A stretch of DNA of 64,000 nucleotides, from the NCBI GenBank assembly GCA_003166865.1, contig PMUP01000025.1:11549-75548 (forward strand), written 5' to 3'. A program made the position numbers and the translations under genes. The notes beneath the pieces are model-generated. The model saw only the letters and a program-made list of their open reading frames with translations, did no database searches and was not told the DNA's origin. This document shows positions 55,898 to 64,000 of this stretch, one piece after another; within the stretch, counting starts at the first letter, position 1, and each line of letters starts with the position of its first letter. The stretch comes from Bryobacterales bacterium. GTDB lineage: Bacteria; Acidobacteriota; Terriglobia; Bryobacterales; Bryobacteraceae.

Positions 55898-57337
55898 TCA
55901 GTGCAACCGGAGCATGGTCGCGCTGCCTGCCGGAACATCTAGCTCCATCTCGCCACCCACTACGCGTACCCGCTCGGACGGGCCGGGGGCCCATTTACCC
56001 GCACTGCTGACCGGCGATCCACCTAACAGCAGACCATCTTTGCTCGAAAGCGACGGCGCGGTGAGCCGGAGCGCAGTTGCGGTGGCGATTCCGGGACATG
56101 CCGCGCGCACGTGAGCCTCGCGTGTCGCTTCTTTGTTCACTAGCGTCAGCCAGATGTTGCCGTTATCCGAACGCACCGCATAGGCCGTGATGTTCAGCCC
56201 GCCGGTGTCTATAGTCAACTTGATGCGATCTCCGCGGCTGGCCACTCGAAACGCGAGCATCCCATAGTACAAAGGCTGGGCCCGGTAGACATGGGCTGAA
56301 TCGACAATAACCGGCGAGTACCAGCTCACAAAGCCCAACTGGTTGACCCCGGTTTCCAAGTTAACGCCGGCGGCGTTGAACTGCGCTAGCGTGAACAGGA
56401 AATCGAGGCCCCAGAGACTTGCGGCCATCGTGTCGCTTACTCCGGGCTTGCCGCCGCCAAAGCAGGAATTGGTTTCGCAAATTCGATAGCGCACCCCGGC
56501 CGAGCGAGAGGCCGACTCTATCCGCCCGAGGGTACCCGCCAGAACTTCATTCGGCTTCAGCAGGTTTTCTATCGTGCTGGCCGGATTTTCCGGAGGGCCC
56601 TCTGCATAGTGATGTTGCGTGAGCAACTGGAGATCCTTAGCTTCGGTGGTCGCGAATTGCTCCAGCCAGTCGGTCTGAACGAAAACGTCGGGCCCGGCAA
56701 ACGGCGCGTTCGGAAGCCTGTTCCGAATGGCCTTCTTGAACCGGCTGTACTCGGCGTAGTAATCGGCGTAAGAGTAGTTGCCAGGCCGGTGGGTCCCGGG
56801 GAACAGATCTGGCTCATTGCCAATCTCGAACGCCAGCAGACTACCGCCCATGATGGCCGCCACCGCGACGGCTTCATCGACGGCTTGGTCCATCGTTCCT
56901 CGGCCCAGATTGAGTCCCCAGATCAGCCGCCAGCCCGTGGCGCGAAGAAACGTGCCAAGGTCGACCAGGCCGCGGCGATCGACCACCGTTCCCGCGGGCG
57001 ACGAAACTGCGGGGCCATCTGGCGACCACGAGTGGTAGTCGGATGTGTTGCCACCAATCCGAATGACGCCGCGAGGTCCCAGCGTGCGCACAAACTGCAC
57101 ATAGCCCTGGTTAGCGCTGGTGAGCAAACCACGTTCGGACACCGAAGAAACCTCATAACCGAGCCCCATGAAATCGGTTGGGATTCGGCCAAGCCGCGCT
57201 TGGGGCTGCACCTGGACCCGCACGGCGTAGCTCGGTTTGGCTTGCGCCAGGCTGCGGATTGGGAGTGCGGCAACCGGTACTCCAAGAAGCCCGGAGATGA
57301 ACGCGCGCCGGTTTGAGAGAGCACGAGTCAAGTCCAT
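55898..57337 (-). CDS. exported GH79-like glycoside hydrolase
   Basis: The 479-residue product has a twin-arginine-like signal (SNRRAFISGLLGVPVAALP) and a TIM barrel of GH79/GH30 character. The acid/base Glu fits FEIGNEPDLFPG (about residue 202) and the nucleophile Glu fits YRICETNSCFGGG; the C-terminal beta-sandwich ends with SERVRVVGGEMELDVPAG. GH79 members cleave glucuronides, including modified proteoglycans. The ATG at 57337 fits the signal; the longer frame adds 40 residues rich in Cys. It follows the GT-C-like genes by 10 bases. Confidence 0.78.
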   Translation of the reverse strand: MDLTRALSNRRAFISGLLGVPVAALPIRSLAQAKPSYAVRVQVQPQARLGRIPTDFMGLGYEVSSVSERGLLTSANQGYVQFVRTLGPRGVIRIGGNTSDYHSWSPDGPAVSSPAGTVVDRRGLVDLGTFLRATGWRLIWGLNLGRGTMDQAVDEAVAVAAIMGGSLLAFEIGNEPDLFPGTHRPGNYSYADYYAEYSRFKKAIRNRLPNAPFAGPDVFVQTDWLEQFATTEAKDLQLLTQHHYAEGPPENPASTIENLLKPNEVLAGTLGRIESASRSAGVRYRICETNSCFGGGKPGVSDTMAASLWGLDFLFTLAQFNAAGVNLETGVNQLGFVSWYSPVIVDSAHVYRAQPLYYGMLAFRVASRGDRIKLTIDTGGLNITAYAVRSDNGNIWLTLVNKEATREAHVRAACPGIATATALRLTAPSLSSKDGLLLGGSPVSSAGKWAPGPSERVRVVGGEMELDVPAGSATMLRLH

Positions 57338-57347
57338 CGCCCCGCGT

Positions 57348-58532
57348 TCAGAACCAGTGCAGCATGGCAGTTGGCAGCAGCCATCGCACAATTTGAATTG
57401 GGAGTGGGTATAACCACCACAATCCTGCATTGCCTTCCAGATAATATGTTGGAACAAGGAAGGAGATCACTCCGCTGATCGCAGCAAGCTTCTCGATCTG
57501 TTTTACTCCCTCGCTGCTATTCAGAGCGGCCAAGGCGACGAAGACGGCTGGCAAGCAGTATGCCATGCTCCGGGTTACATCGGCGACAGCCAATGATGCC
57601 ACGATCATCCCTACCAGAGCCGCGGAAAATGTAGCCGCCGCCAAATAGCGCTTTTTGAGGAATAACGCGAGCAAGCCGAGTACGACGAGAATCCAGCTTC
57701 CGCCCAGGCCAGTCCAAATCGCGAGTGGAATCACGTTGGTTTGTTGCGAGAGCACGGAGAGCCCTACTCCGCTGGCGGCGTGCAAGTAGGAATGCGAGGA
57801 AGCGAGGTACGCCCTGGTCCCGAGATACGCTGCGATGGCCACCACCACGGCAGCGGGCTTACCCGCCAGGAAGCGCCGGATACCGGCGTCCTTGTACGCG
57901 TATAACAAGAACACAAACGATGAGGCGATGAGCGCTCGTTCATCGGTCCAAGCGGCCAAGAACAGAAATGTACCGGTGAGGAGCGATGACGACGTCGCTA
58001 ATGCCGCAAGCAACAGGCAAAGGGCCAGTGCGTCATAGTAGCCGCCCCGCAACTCGTGAAAAGCCGCTTCACCAGGCCAGGTACAGGCCGTCGAAAGACA
58101 AACGAACAGCGCTACTCTCTTGCTGGCGCTTAGTGTGAAAGCCACTTTCAGGACCAGGTACAGAAGAACGATTCCAACGCAAGCAAAAAAGATCAGCAGC
58201 CCGGCTTGATGCAGGTGAAAGACATGGGCCAACATCGGTACGGTCAGGCGAAACGTCAGATTGCTCTCGTGCGATCCGGCGGGGAAGGTCCGGCTGGTGT
58301 CGATCAGAGGATGATCAAACTTCACCTGCGCATCACGCCACTTAGCTGCAAAAAAAAACGTTCCAAGCGCGTCGTAGTTCGGAACTGCCCGGAAAAGGGA
58401 TATGGCCAGGACGCCAAACAGGGCCTTCAACTTCCAGTAGGGCCCCGAAAGCAGCCGGTCGATTCCGGCGGAAATGCGGATGCGAAGCCTTTGATAGAGC
58501 CGCTCAACGGTCCTGCTCTCCGCGGGGCTCAT
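57348..58532 (-). CDS. polytopic membrane protein, GT-C-like
   Basis: The 394-residue protein has about nine to ten hydrophobic segments with short loops. The first periplasmic loop holds KFDHPLIDTSRTFPAGSHE, and acidic residues occur in FLAAWTDERAL. I do not recognise a specific family; the arrangement resembles the GT-C glycosyltransferases that use lipid-linked sugars. The ATG overlaps the stop of the upstream GT-like gene as ATGA, so the two are coupled. Confidence 0.7.
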   Translation of the reverse strand: MSPAESRTVERLYQRLRIRISAGIDRLLSGPYWKLKALFGVLAISLFRAVPNYDALGTFFFAAKWRDAQVKFDHPLIDTSRTFPAGSHESNLTFRLTVPMLAHVFHLHQAGLLIFFACVGIVLLYLVLKVAFTLSASKRVALFVCLSTACTWPGEAAFHELRGGYYDALALCLLLAALATSSSLLTGTFLFLAAWTDERALIASSFVFLLYAYKDAGIRRFLAGKPAAVVVAIAAYLGTRAYLASSHSYLHAASGVGLSVLSQQTNVIPLAIWTGLGGSWILVVLGLLALFLKKRYLAAATFSAALVGMIVASLAVADVTRSMAYCLPAVFVALAALNSSEGVKQIEKLAAISGVISFLVPTYYLEGNAGLWWLYPLPIQIVRWLLPTAMLHWF

Positions 58533-60436
58533 CGTGCGGGATTGAGACCCACGGCGGTAACCACCACGCTTAGCTCGCGTTGGTCGCCATTGCCGAGCTT
58601 GTCGGCCGCCTTGTCGAATTGAAAGTTCACTAGCACCAAGCCCGGCCGAAGCGCCTCGGCCGGTATTGCGGCGGAATAGGTGTGTTCGCCCGCTCCCGTG
58701 AAGGTGCGGGCGGGGAGGACCTTACCGCCGGCATCCGCGCTCAAAGTCATCGCGCCCAACCTGTGAAGTTGCGCATCGGGAAGATAAATCTTGAGCACCA
58801 GTTCAGCCCCATTCCGCTCGGACCCGGCTGGAGCCTTGAGCAGAACAGAGAAGTTCTTCGCAGTCCAGCGCCACTTCCCCGCTTCGATGCTGTAAAAGCC
58901 GTTCAACAATTGGGCGGCATGTGCCGGATCGCCCATATTGACGCTACTGCTAGCCTCGGGATTGGAGACCTTGCGATAAAGGTCAAACGATTCATGTTCA
59001 AAGACTCCGGTCTGCCAGAACGTGTCGCCGCCGAAATGCCGAGTGGCTTGATATCCCAGCAGCTCGAGAAGGTCGCACCAGCGCTTCTGGGCCCCGATTT
59101 CCGTGTAACCCACCAGCACCTGGTCGCGCCGGGACGAAGCGAACAGCGCGCTCGGATCGTTAGCAGTGTTTTGTTTGGACCAATCCCAATAAGCGGGTCG
59201 CGCTCCGTCGTGAAAATCGGAGTATATATTCGCGGAAAAATACGGCTGCAGCGCGGTGGCTGAGTATCCAATCGCGTACAGTCCGCCTCGGGACAAACCT
59301 GGCTCCGGACTTTGCCGCAGATATTGAGCTGCCGCCAAACTGCCGGAATAGGCCTGGCTCCAGTCGTATTGGACAGCCCTGGCAGTCCAGTAACATTGAA
59401 ACCCGATTGCAACTGTTAGCGCTACGATCGTGGGCGCAGTCACTCGGGTCTTGTACGCCGAGATCCAGATCGCAAACAGCCAAGCCAGGAATAGGGTGCC
59501 CAGGTGCCACGCTTGCGAATAGACGATCGTTCCAAACAGGCACAGAGCCCCGCTCGCCAGCAGGAAGACCAGCCATCCGCCGCCTCGCCACAGGAACGGC
59601 AATGAGAGCGCAATCACGGCCAGGGACACCAGCCAATAGCCCGTGAAAGCCCCCGCAAAGGTGGTCTCGGCGACTCCGGGAAAGTAGTGCAGGTTCCCCA
59701 GGCCCCGGTGTTCGGCGAAAGCCACGTCTTTCGCCGGCCACGCGCAAACCATGAAGAAGCCGAGCGTGAGCCAGTAAGCGAGGCCAGCAATTGCGAGCTT
59801 CCAGCGCTGGGAAGCTTGGAGCCGGTCCCATTGAACCGCCCAGGGCGAATAAAGAGTCACCCAGATGCAAGCAGATATCAGAAAGCCGTGTACGCTGACG
59901 CCCGCCAACAGGCCGAGGAGCACCGTCGTCAGCCCGGGCTTGCTTCGCGCCTGCGGATAAACGGTCGCGATCGCAAATAGTAACGGAGCGGCTAAAGCAT
60001 AGCTGCGCGCTACGACTGCATATTGGTAACACAGATAGAACGTAAATGGCAGCAGGATCCGAATGAAAAGTGGCAGGGGCGCATATCGAAGCAGAAGATA
60101 CACCGCTGCCAGCCCCAGGATGCCGGAAACGAAGTTGTAGGCTGAGTAAGGCAGGCCCAGCCAAATCAGAGCGTGCAGCAAGGTTTGCCAAAGCCCGGGC
60201 GTTCCTTCGTAGTGCAGCAACCTGCCCCACAAATCGGCCAGGCTTGCGTCGCGCCCCAAGAGCCAGCTCTGCGCCTCGTCGGCCCAGGGCTCATGAAAAT
60301 GAATCGTCAACGCCACTAGCAGCGCGTAAGCGCCGCCGGCGAAGTAGAGCAACGGGTGCGCACGCGGCTTCGCGCGGGCAAGGACTGAGGACTCCGGTGC
60401 CGGCGAATCACTTCGTGTAGCTGTCTGTGCAGACAT
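58529..60436 (-). CDS. polytopic GT-C-like membrane protein with C-terminal soluble domain
   Basis: The 635-residue protein has about ten membrane segments in residues 25-330 and the GT-C first-loop motif HEPWADEAQSWLLGRDA (paired acidic residues). A soluble domain of about 270 residues follows (QVLVGYTEIGAQKRWCDLLEL, VLKIYLPDAQLHRLGAM, ending in a beta-sandwich with LVLVNFQFDKA). It probably transfers a sugar from a polyprenyl phosphate to an acceptor; specificity unknown. The next membrane protein overlaps its stop. Confidence 0.75.
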   Translation of the reverse strand: MSAQTATRSDSPAPESSVLARAKPRAHPLLYFAGGAYALLVALTIHFHEPWADEAQSWLLGRDASLADLWGRLLHYEGTPGLWQTLLHALIWLGLPYSAYNFVSGILGLAAVYLLLRYAPLPLFIRILLPFTFYLCYQYAVVARSYALAAPLLFAIATVYPQARSKPGLTTVLLGLLAGVSVHGFLISACIWVTLYSPWAVQWDRLQASQRWKLAIAGLAYWLTLGFFMVCAWPAKDVAFAEHRGLGNLHYFPGVAETTFAGAFTGYWLVSLAVIALSLPFLWRGGGWLVFLLASGALCLFGTIVYSQAWHLGTLFLAWLFAIWISAYKTRVTAPTIVALTVAIGFQCYWTARAVQYDWSQAYSGSLAAAQYLRQSPEPGLSRGGLYAIGYSATALQPYFSANIYSDFHDGARPAYWDWSKQNTANDPSALFASSRRDQVLVGYTEIGAQKRWCDLLELLGYQATRHFGGDTFWQTGVFEHESFDLYRKVSNPEASSSVNMGDPAHAAQLLNGFYSIEAGKWRWTAKNFSVLLKAPAGSERNGAELVLKIYLPDAQLHRLGAMTLSADAGGKVLPARTFTGAGEHTYSAAIPAEALRPGLVLVNFQFDKAADKLGNGDQRELSVVVTAVGLNPAR

Positions 60437-60579
60437 CCGTGTGGTCCAATTTTAGACGCTCAGGGGCCGAAGTGTTAACAAAAACTCGAAACTTTGCGCT
60501 CCCGCGCGCTTCTATGGTGAGATAAGTGAAGTATTCCAGTTTTACCAGCGAACCCTATCGTCCGCTGAACTTCCATCTT

Positions 60580-62205
60580 ATGACAGAACCTTCCCCAGGA
60601 ACCGCCGTGATCATCGGCGCTGGCCCAGCCGGCTTGACGACTGCGCTGGAGCTGTTGCGCCGCAGTTCTATCCGCCCGGTGGTGTTGGAGAAGAGCGCCT
60701 ACATGGGTGGCATATCGCGGACGGTGGCATACAAAGGCAACCGGATTGACATCGGCGGGCATCGCTTCTTTTCAAAATCAGACCGGGTGATGGATTGGTG
60801 GATGTCGGTGGCGCCCGTGGAGCAGACCGCGGAAGGAAAGCACCGTCTGGTGTATCAAAACCGCGAACGGGTGCTCAACTCGAACGGCGCCACGGCCGGC
60901 TCCGATGCCGGCGGCTTGGTGATGCTGGTGCGGCCGCGCAAGTCGCGCATCTTTTTTCTGCGGAAGCTCTTCGATTATCCCCTCCAGCTCAATCTTGCAA
61001 CCCTGCGAAAGCTTGGCGCGTTGCGTACTCTCAAGGCCGGATGCAGCTACCTGGCCAGCGCGATGCGGCCCATACACCCCGAGAAGACCCTCGAGGATTT
61101 TCTGATCAATCGCTTCGGCCGGCATTTGTACGGGACCTTCTTCAAGAGCTACACCGAAAAGGTCTGGGGCGTGCCGTGCCATCAAATTAGCGCCGAGTGG
61201 GGAGCGCAGCGCATCAAGGGGCTCTCGCTTCGCAAAGCTATCCTGCACCATTTCAAGAAGCTGGTAGGCGCCGGATCGGACGAGGTCAGCCAGAAAGATA
61301 CCGAAACCTCTCTGATCGACAAATTTCTCTATCCCAAGCTCGGTCCCGGCCAATTGTGGGAAGAGGTGGCCACCCGCGTCTCGGCGGAGGGCGGCGAGAT
61401 TCTCACCGGTTGGACGGTCTGCGGCATATCTACCTCGGGCGATCGCGTCACCGGAGTAACGGCTCGCAGCGATGCCGGTGAACAACGCTTTTTCCCCGCG
61501 CAATACGTGTTCTCCACCATGTCCGTGAAGGAACTGATCCAGGCGTTTGATGTCCCGCCGCCCCGCGAAGTTCAGGAGGTAAGCAATGGCCTGTTGTACC
61601 GCGACTTCATTACGGTCGGGCTTTTGCTCAATCGCCTGAACATCAGCGACCCAGGCGGCGAGTTGCTGAAAGACACCTGGATCTATATCCAGGAGCCGGA
61701 TGTTCTCGTCGGCCGGATGCAGATCTTCAACAACTGGAGCCCGTACCTGGTCAGCGATCCGGAGAAGGTGTGGATCGGTCTGGAATACTTCTGCTACGAC
61801 ACCGATGAGCTGTGGCGCAAGCCGGACCAGGATATGATCGCCTTGGCTGTCCAGGAGGCCGAACAGCTGGGGATCGTTGCGCGCGCCGATGTTCTGGACG
61901 GCACCGTGCTTCGCATGGAGAAAACGTATCCGGCCTACTTCGGCACCTATGATCGCTTCCCTGTGATTCGCGATTTTGTGGACCGCTATGAGAACCTGTT
62001 CCTGATCGGCCGCAATGGCATGCACAAGTACAACAATCAGGACCATTCCATGCTGACCGCCATGACCGCCGTGGACAACATCGTCGCTGGCCAGCGCGAC
62101 AAGTCCAATATTTGGGCGGTCAACACCGAGATGGAATATCACGAATCCAAGGACCAGCTTCCCGACGAAGCCGAGCAGGAACGGACCGCGACCGCAGTTC
62201 GCTGA
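60580..62205 (+). CDS. FAD-dependent amine-oxidase-fold protein (UDP-galactopyranose-mutase-like)
   Basis: The 541-residue protein has the N-terminal dinucleotide motif [17 protein letters not shown] and [26 protein letters not shown], followed by a substrate domain with [19 protein letters not shown] and a C-terminal FAD-binding [19 protein letters not shown]. The HRFFSKSD and NNQDHSM phrases recall the protoporphyrinogen oxidase / UGP mutase-like group that accompanies polysaccharide genes. The ATG at 60580 is preferred to a GTG at 60526, which adds 18 residues. It diverges from the GT-C pair, suggesting glycan work (inference). Confidence 0.82.
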   Translation: MTEPSPGTAVIIGAGPAGLTTALELLRRSSIRPVVLEKSAYMGGISRTVAYKGNRIDIGGHRFFSKSDRVMDWWMSVAPVEQTAEGKHRLVYQNRERVLNSNGATAGSDAGGLVMLVRPRKSRIFFLRKLFDYPLQLNLATLRKLGALRTLKAGCSYLASAMRPIHPEKTLEDFLINRFGRHLYGTFFKSYTEKVWGVPCHQISAEWGAQRIKGLSLRKAILHHFKKLVGAGSDEVSQKDTETSLIDKFLYPKLGPGQLWEEVATRVSAEGGEILTGWTVCGISTSGDRVTGVTARSDAGEQRFFPAQYVFSTMSVKELIQAFDVPPPREVQEVSNGLLYRDFITVGLLLNRLNISDPGGELLKDTWIYIQEPDVLVGRMQIFNNWSPYLVSDPEKVWIGLEYFCYDTDELWRKPDQDMIALAVQEAEQLGIVARADVLDGTVLRMEKTYPAYFGTYDRFPVIRDFVDRYENLFLIGRNGMHKYNNQDHSMLTAMTAVDNIVAGQRDKSNIWAVNTEMEYHESKDQLPDEAEQERTATAVR

Positions 62206-62228
62206 TCACATCAGGGTGGGAATCTGCC

Positions 62229-62612
62229 CTACGTTGCGTATTGGGCGATCCCGTCGCCGAAGGACCAATTCTCTTTCGCCACCTCGACAAGATTGATGAC
62301 CACGTCTTCCGGCCGGACGCCCGGCTCTTTCCCCAGTAGCTCCGTGATTTTCTTGTATAGAGCGCGCTTCTGGTCCAGCGTCCGTCCCCCGTTCAGAGTG
62401 ATCTGAATGAAGATAACTTCGTCCGTACGATTGATCCCGAGATAGGAGGGATCGTAAATCAGTCCGTCAGCCTGGTGCTCGGTGATTACCTGAAAGCGGT
62501 CCTGCGGCGGTACGTTGATCGCCTCCACCATCGCGCGATGAACTCCGTCCGCGATCTTGTGGCGATACTCTGTCGTCTTTCCCTGGCGTAGCGATATTCG
62601 AACCAAAGGCAT
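62229..62612 (-). CDS. tautomerase-family protein
   Basis: The 127-residue protein begins MPLVRISL, so Pro2, the general base of the tautomerase superfamily, follows the start Met. The beta-alpha-beta halves are seen in KTTEYRHKIADGVHRAMVEA and EVIFIQITLNGGRTLDQKRA. The Tautomerase_2-type length of about 125-130 fits. A longer reading into the rnpB region is rejected because it lacks Pro2. It is convergent with the FAD protein gene and divergent from rnpB. Confidence 0.9.
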   Translation of the reverse strand: MPLVRISLRQGKTTEYRHKIADGVHRAMVEAINVPPQDRFQVITEHQADGLIYDPSYLGINRTDEVIFIQITLNGGRTLDQKRALYKKITELLGKEPGVRPEDVVINLVEVAKENWSFGDGIAQYAT

Positions 62613-62657
62613 GACCGTATTATCTGCCAGACCCGGAGCCTTTCTGCAAGAATGGAG

Positions 62658-63035
62658 TTGGGCCTGTTGTACGGGTGGTCGCTCGCGGGCGAGCTTTACT
62701 CGCCGGCGGGAGGAAAGTCCGGTCTCCATAGGGCAGCATGCCGGCTAACGGCCGGGGGGGTTCGCTCAAAGCGGATTTCACGGAAAGTGCCACAGAAAAT
62801 ATACCGCCGGGGATTCGTGTGAAAGCTCGACATTCTCGGTAAGGGTGAAAAGGTGCGGTAAGAGCGCACCGCGGGCGGAGCGATCCGCCTGGCAGGGTAA
62901 ACCCCATGCGGAGCAAGACCAAATAGGGGAGGAGGGGCGGCCCGCTCCGTTCGACTCCCGGGTAGGTTGCTAGAGCTTGGCAGCAATGCCTCGCCCAGAG
63001 GAATGATCGCCGCCTTTCGGGGTACAGAAACCGGC

Positions 63036-63055
<20 letters not shown>
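62658..63055 (+). ncRNA. rnpB: RNase P RNA, bacterial type A
   Basis: The about 398-base RNA has terminal pairing TTGGGCCTG at the 5' end with CAGGCCCAA at the 3' end (helix P1). Conserved elements follow in order: GAGGAAAGTCCGG (62710-62722), GCCACAGAAA, the P12 hairpin with GGTAAGAGCGCACC, GAGGAATGATCGCC near 62999, and ACAGAAACCGGCTTAC (63024-63039). It is the catalytic subunit that trims tRNA 5' ends. Only about 45 bases separate it from the tautomerase ATG, so its promoter overlaps that gene. The 3' 20 bases overlap the histidine-kinase stop region. Confidence 0.93.

Positions 63056-64000
<945 letters not shown>

Noticed and set aside
60778-62142. Long antisense ORF (454 codons) against the FAD protein
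   Set aside because: GC-skewed mirror of a real gene; His/Ala/Val-rich with no domain.

Overview
The window reads as a high-GC soil-type bacterium, most likely an Acidobacteriota member close to Solibacter/Bryobacter. The grounds are a 1139-residue Oar-like TonB receptor with an N-terminal carboxypeptidase-regulatory domain, Ser/Thr kinase-TolB-TPR and DUF6152-type secreted proteins, and many GTG/TTG starts. This placement is inference from gene families; no 16S gene is present. No CRISPR array, tRNA, prophage or intact insertion sequence was seen.

Layout. 1-7.1 kb: the end of a response regulator, a GHMP kinase with a SirB1-like protein, class II fructose bisphosphatase, a PEBP protein, a small cytochrome c/HhH fusion, an outer-membrane efflux channel and a broken secreted-protein gene. 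7.3-16.5 kb: a catabolic island. An IlvD/Edd sugar-acid dehydratase diverges from a FadR-type regulator. A tight seven-gene minus-strand operon then encodes a fused LigB-LigA (gallate-type) ring-cleavage dioxygenase, a GalB-like PIG-L hydratase, a GalC-like RraA-fold aldolase, an SLC13 carrier, a DUF1932 dehydrogenase, a DUF6282 amidohydrolase-like protein and a START-like exported protein. 17-37.8 kb: accessory genes (TonB receptor, redox enzymes, thioredoxin-like protein, ArsR/AHSA1 pair, STAS and ANTAR regulators, M14 peptidase, HupE, AI-2E permease, NUDIX), several visibly disrupted. 38-45.6 kb: a carboxyltransferase/AtuA cluster meeting accC-accB head-on, followed by an M24 peptidase and a quinone reductase. 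46-51.4 kb: an ilvB-ilvN-ilvC-cimA operon preceded by a leader peptide and attenuator. 51.5-64 kb: a DUF1778/GNAT toxin-antitoxin pair, rsgA, a frameshifted epimerase, an NHL protein, a GH79-like hydrolase, two GT-C-like membrane proteins, an FAD protein, a tautomerase, the RNase P RNA gene and the end of a PAS histidine kinase.

Two themes stand out. First, the ilv operon has a complete textbook transcription attenuator: a 34-codon leader with an ILITVVV run, alternative pairing segments and a 16-bp terminator hairpin. It controls branched-chain synthesis that includes citramalate synthase, the threonine-independent entry to isoleucine. Second, five accessory genes are interrupted by stops or single-base indels while the core metabolic genes are intact. 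This suggests real decay, though assembly errors cannot be excluded from sequence alone.
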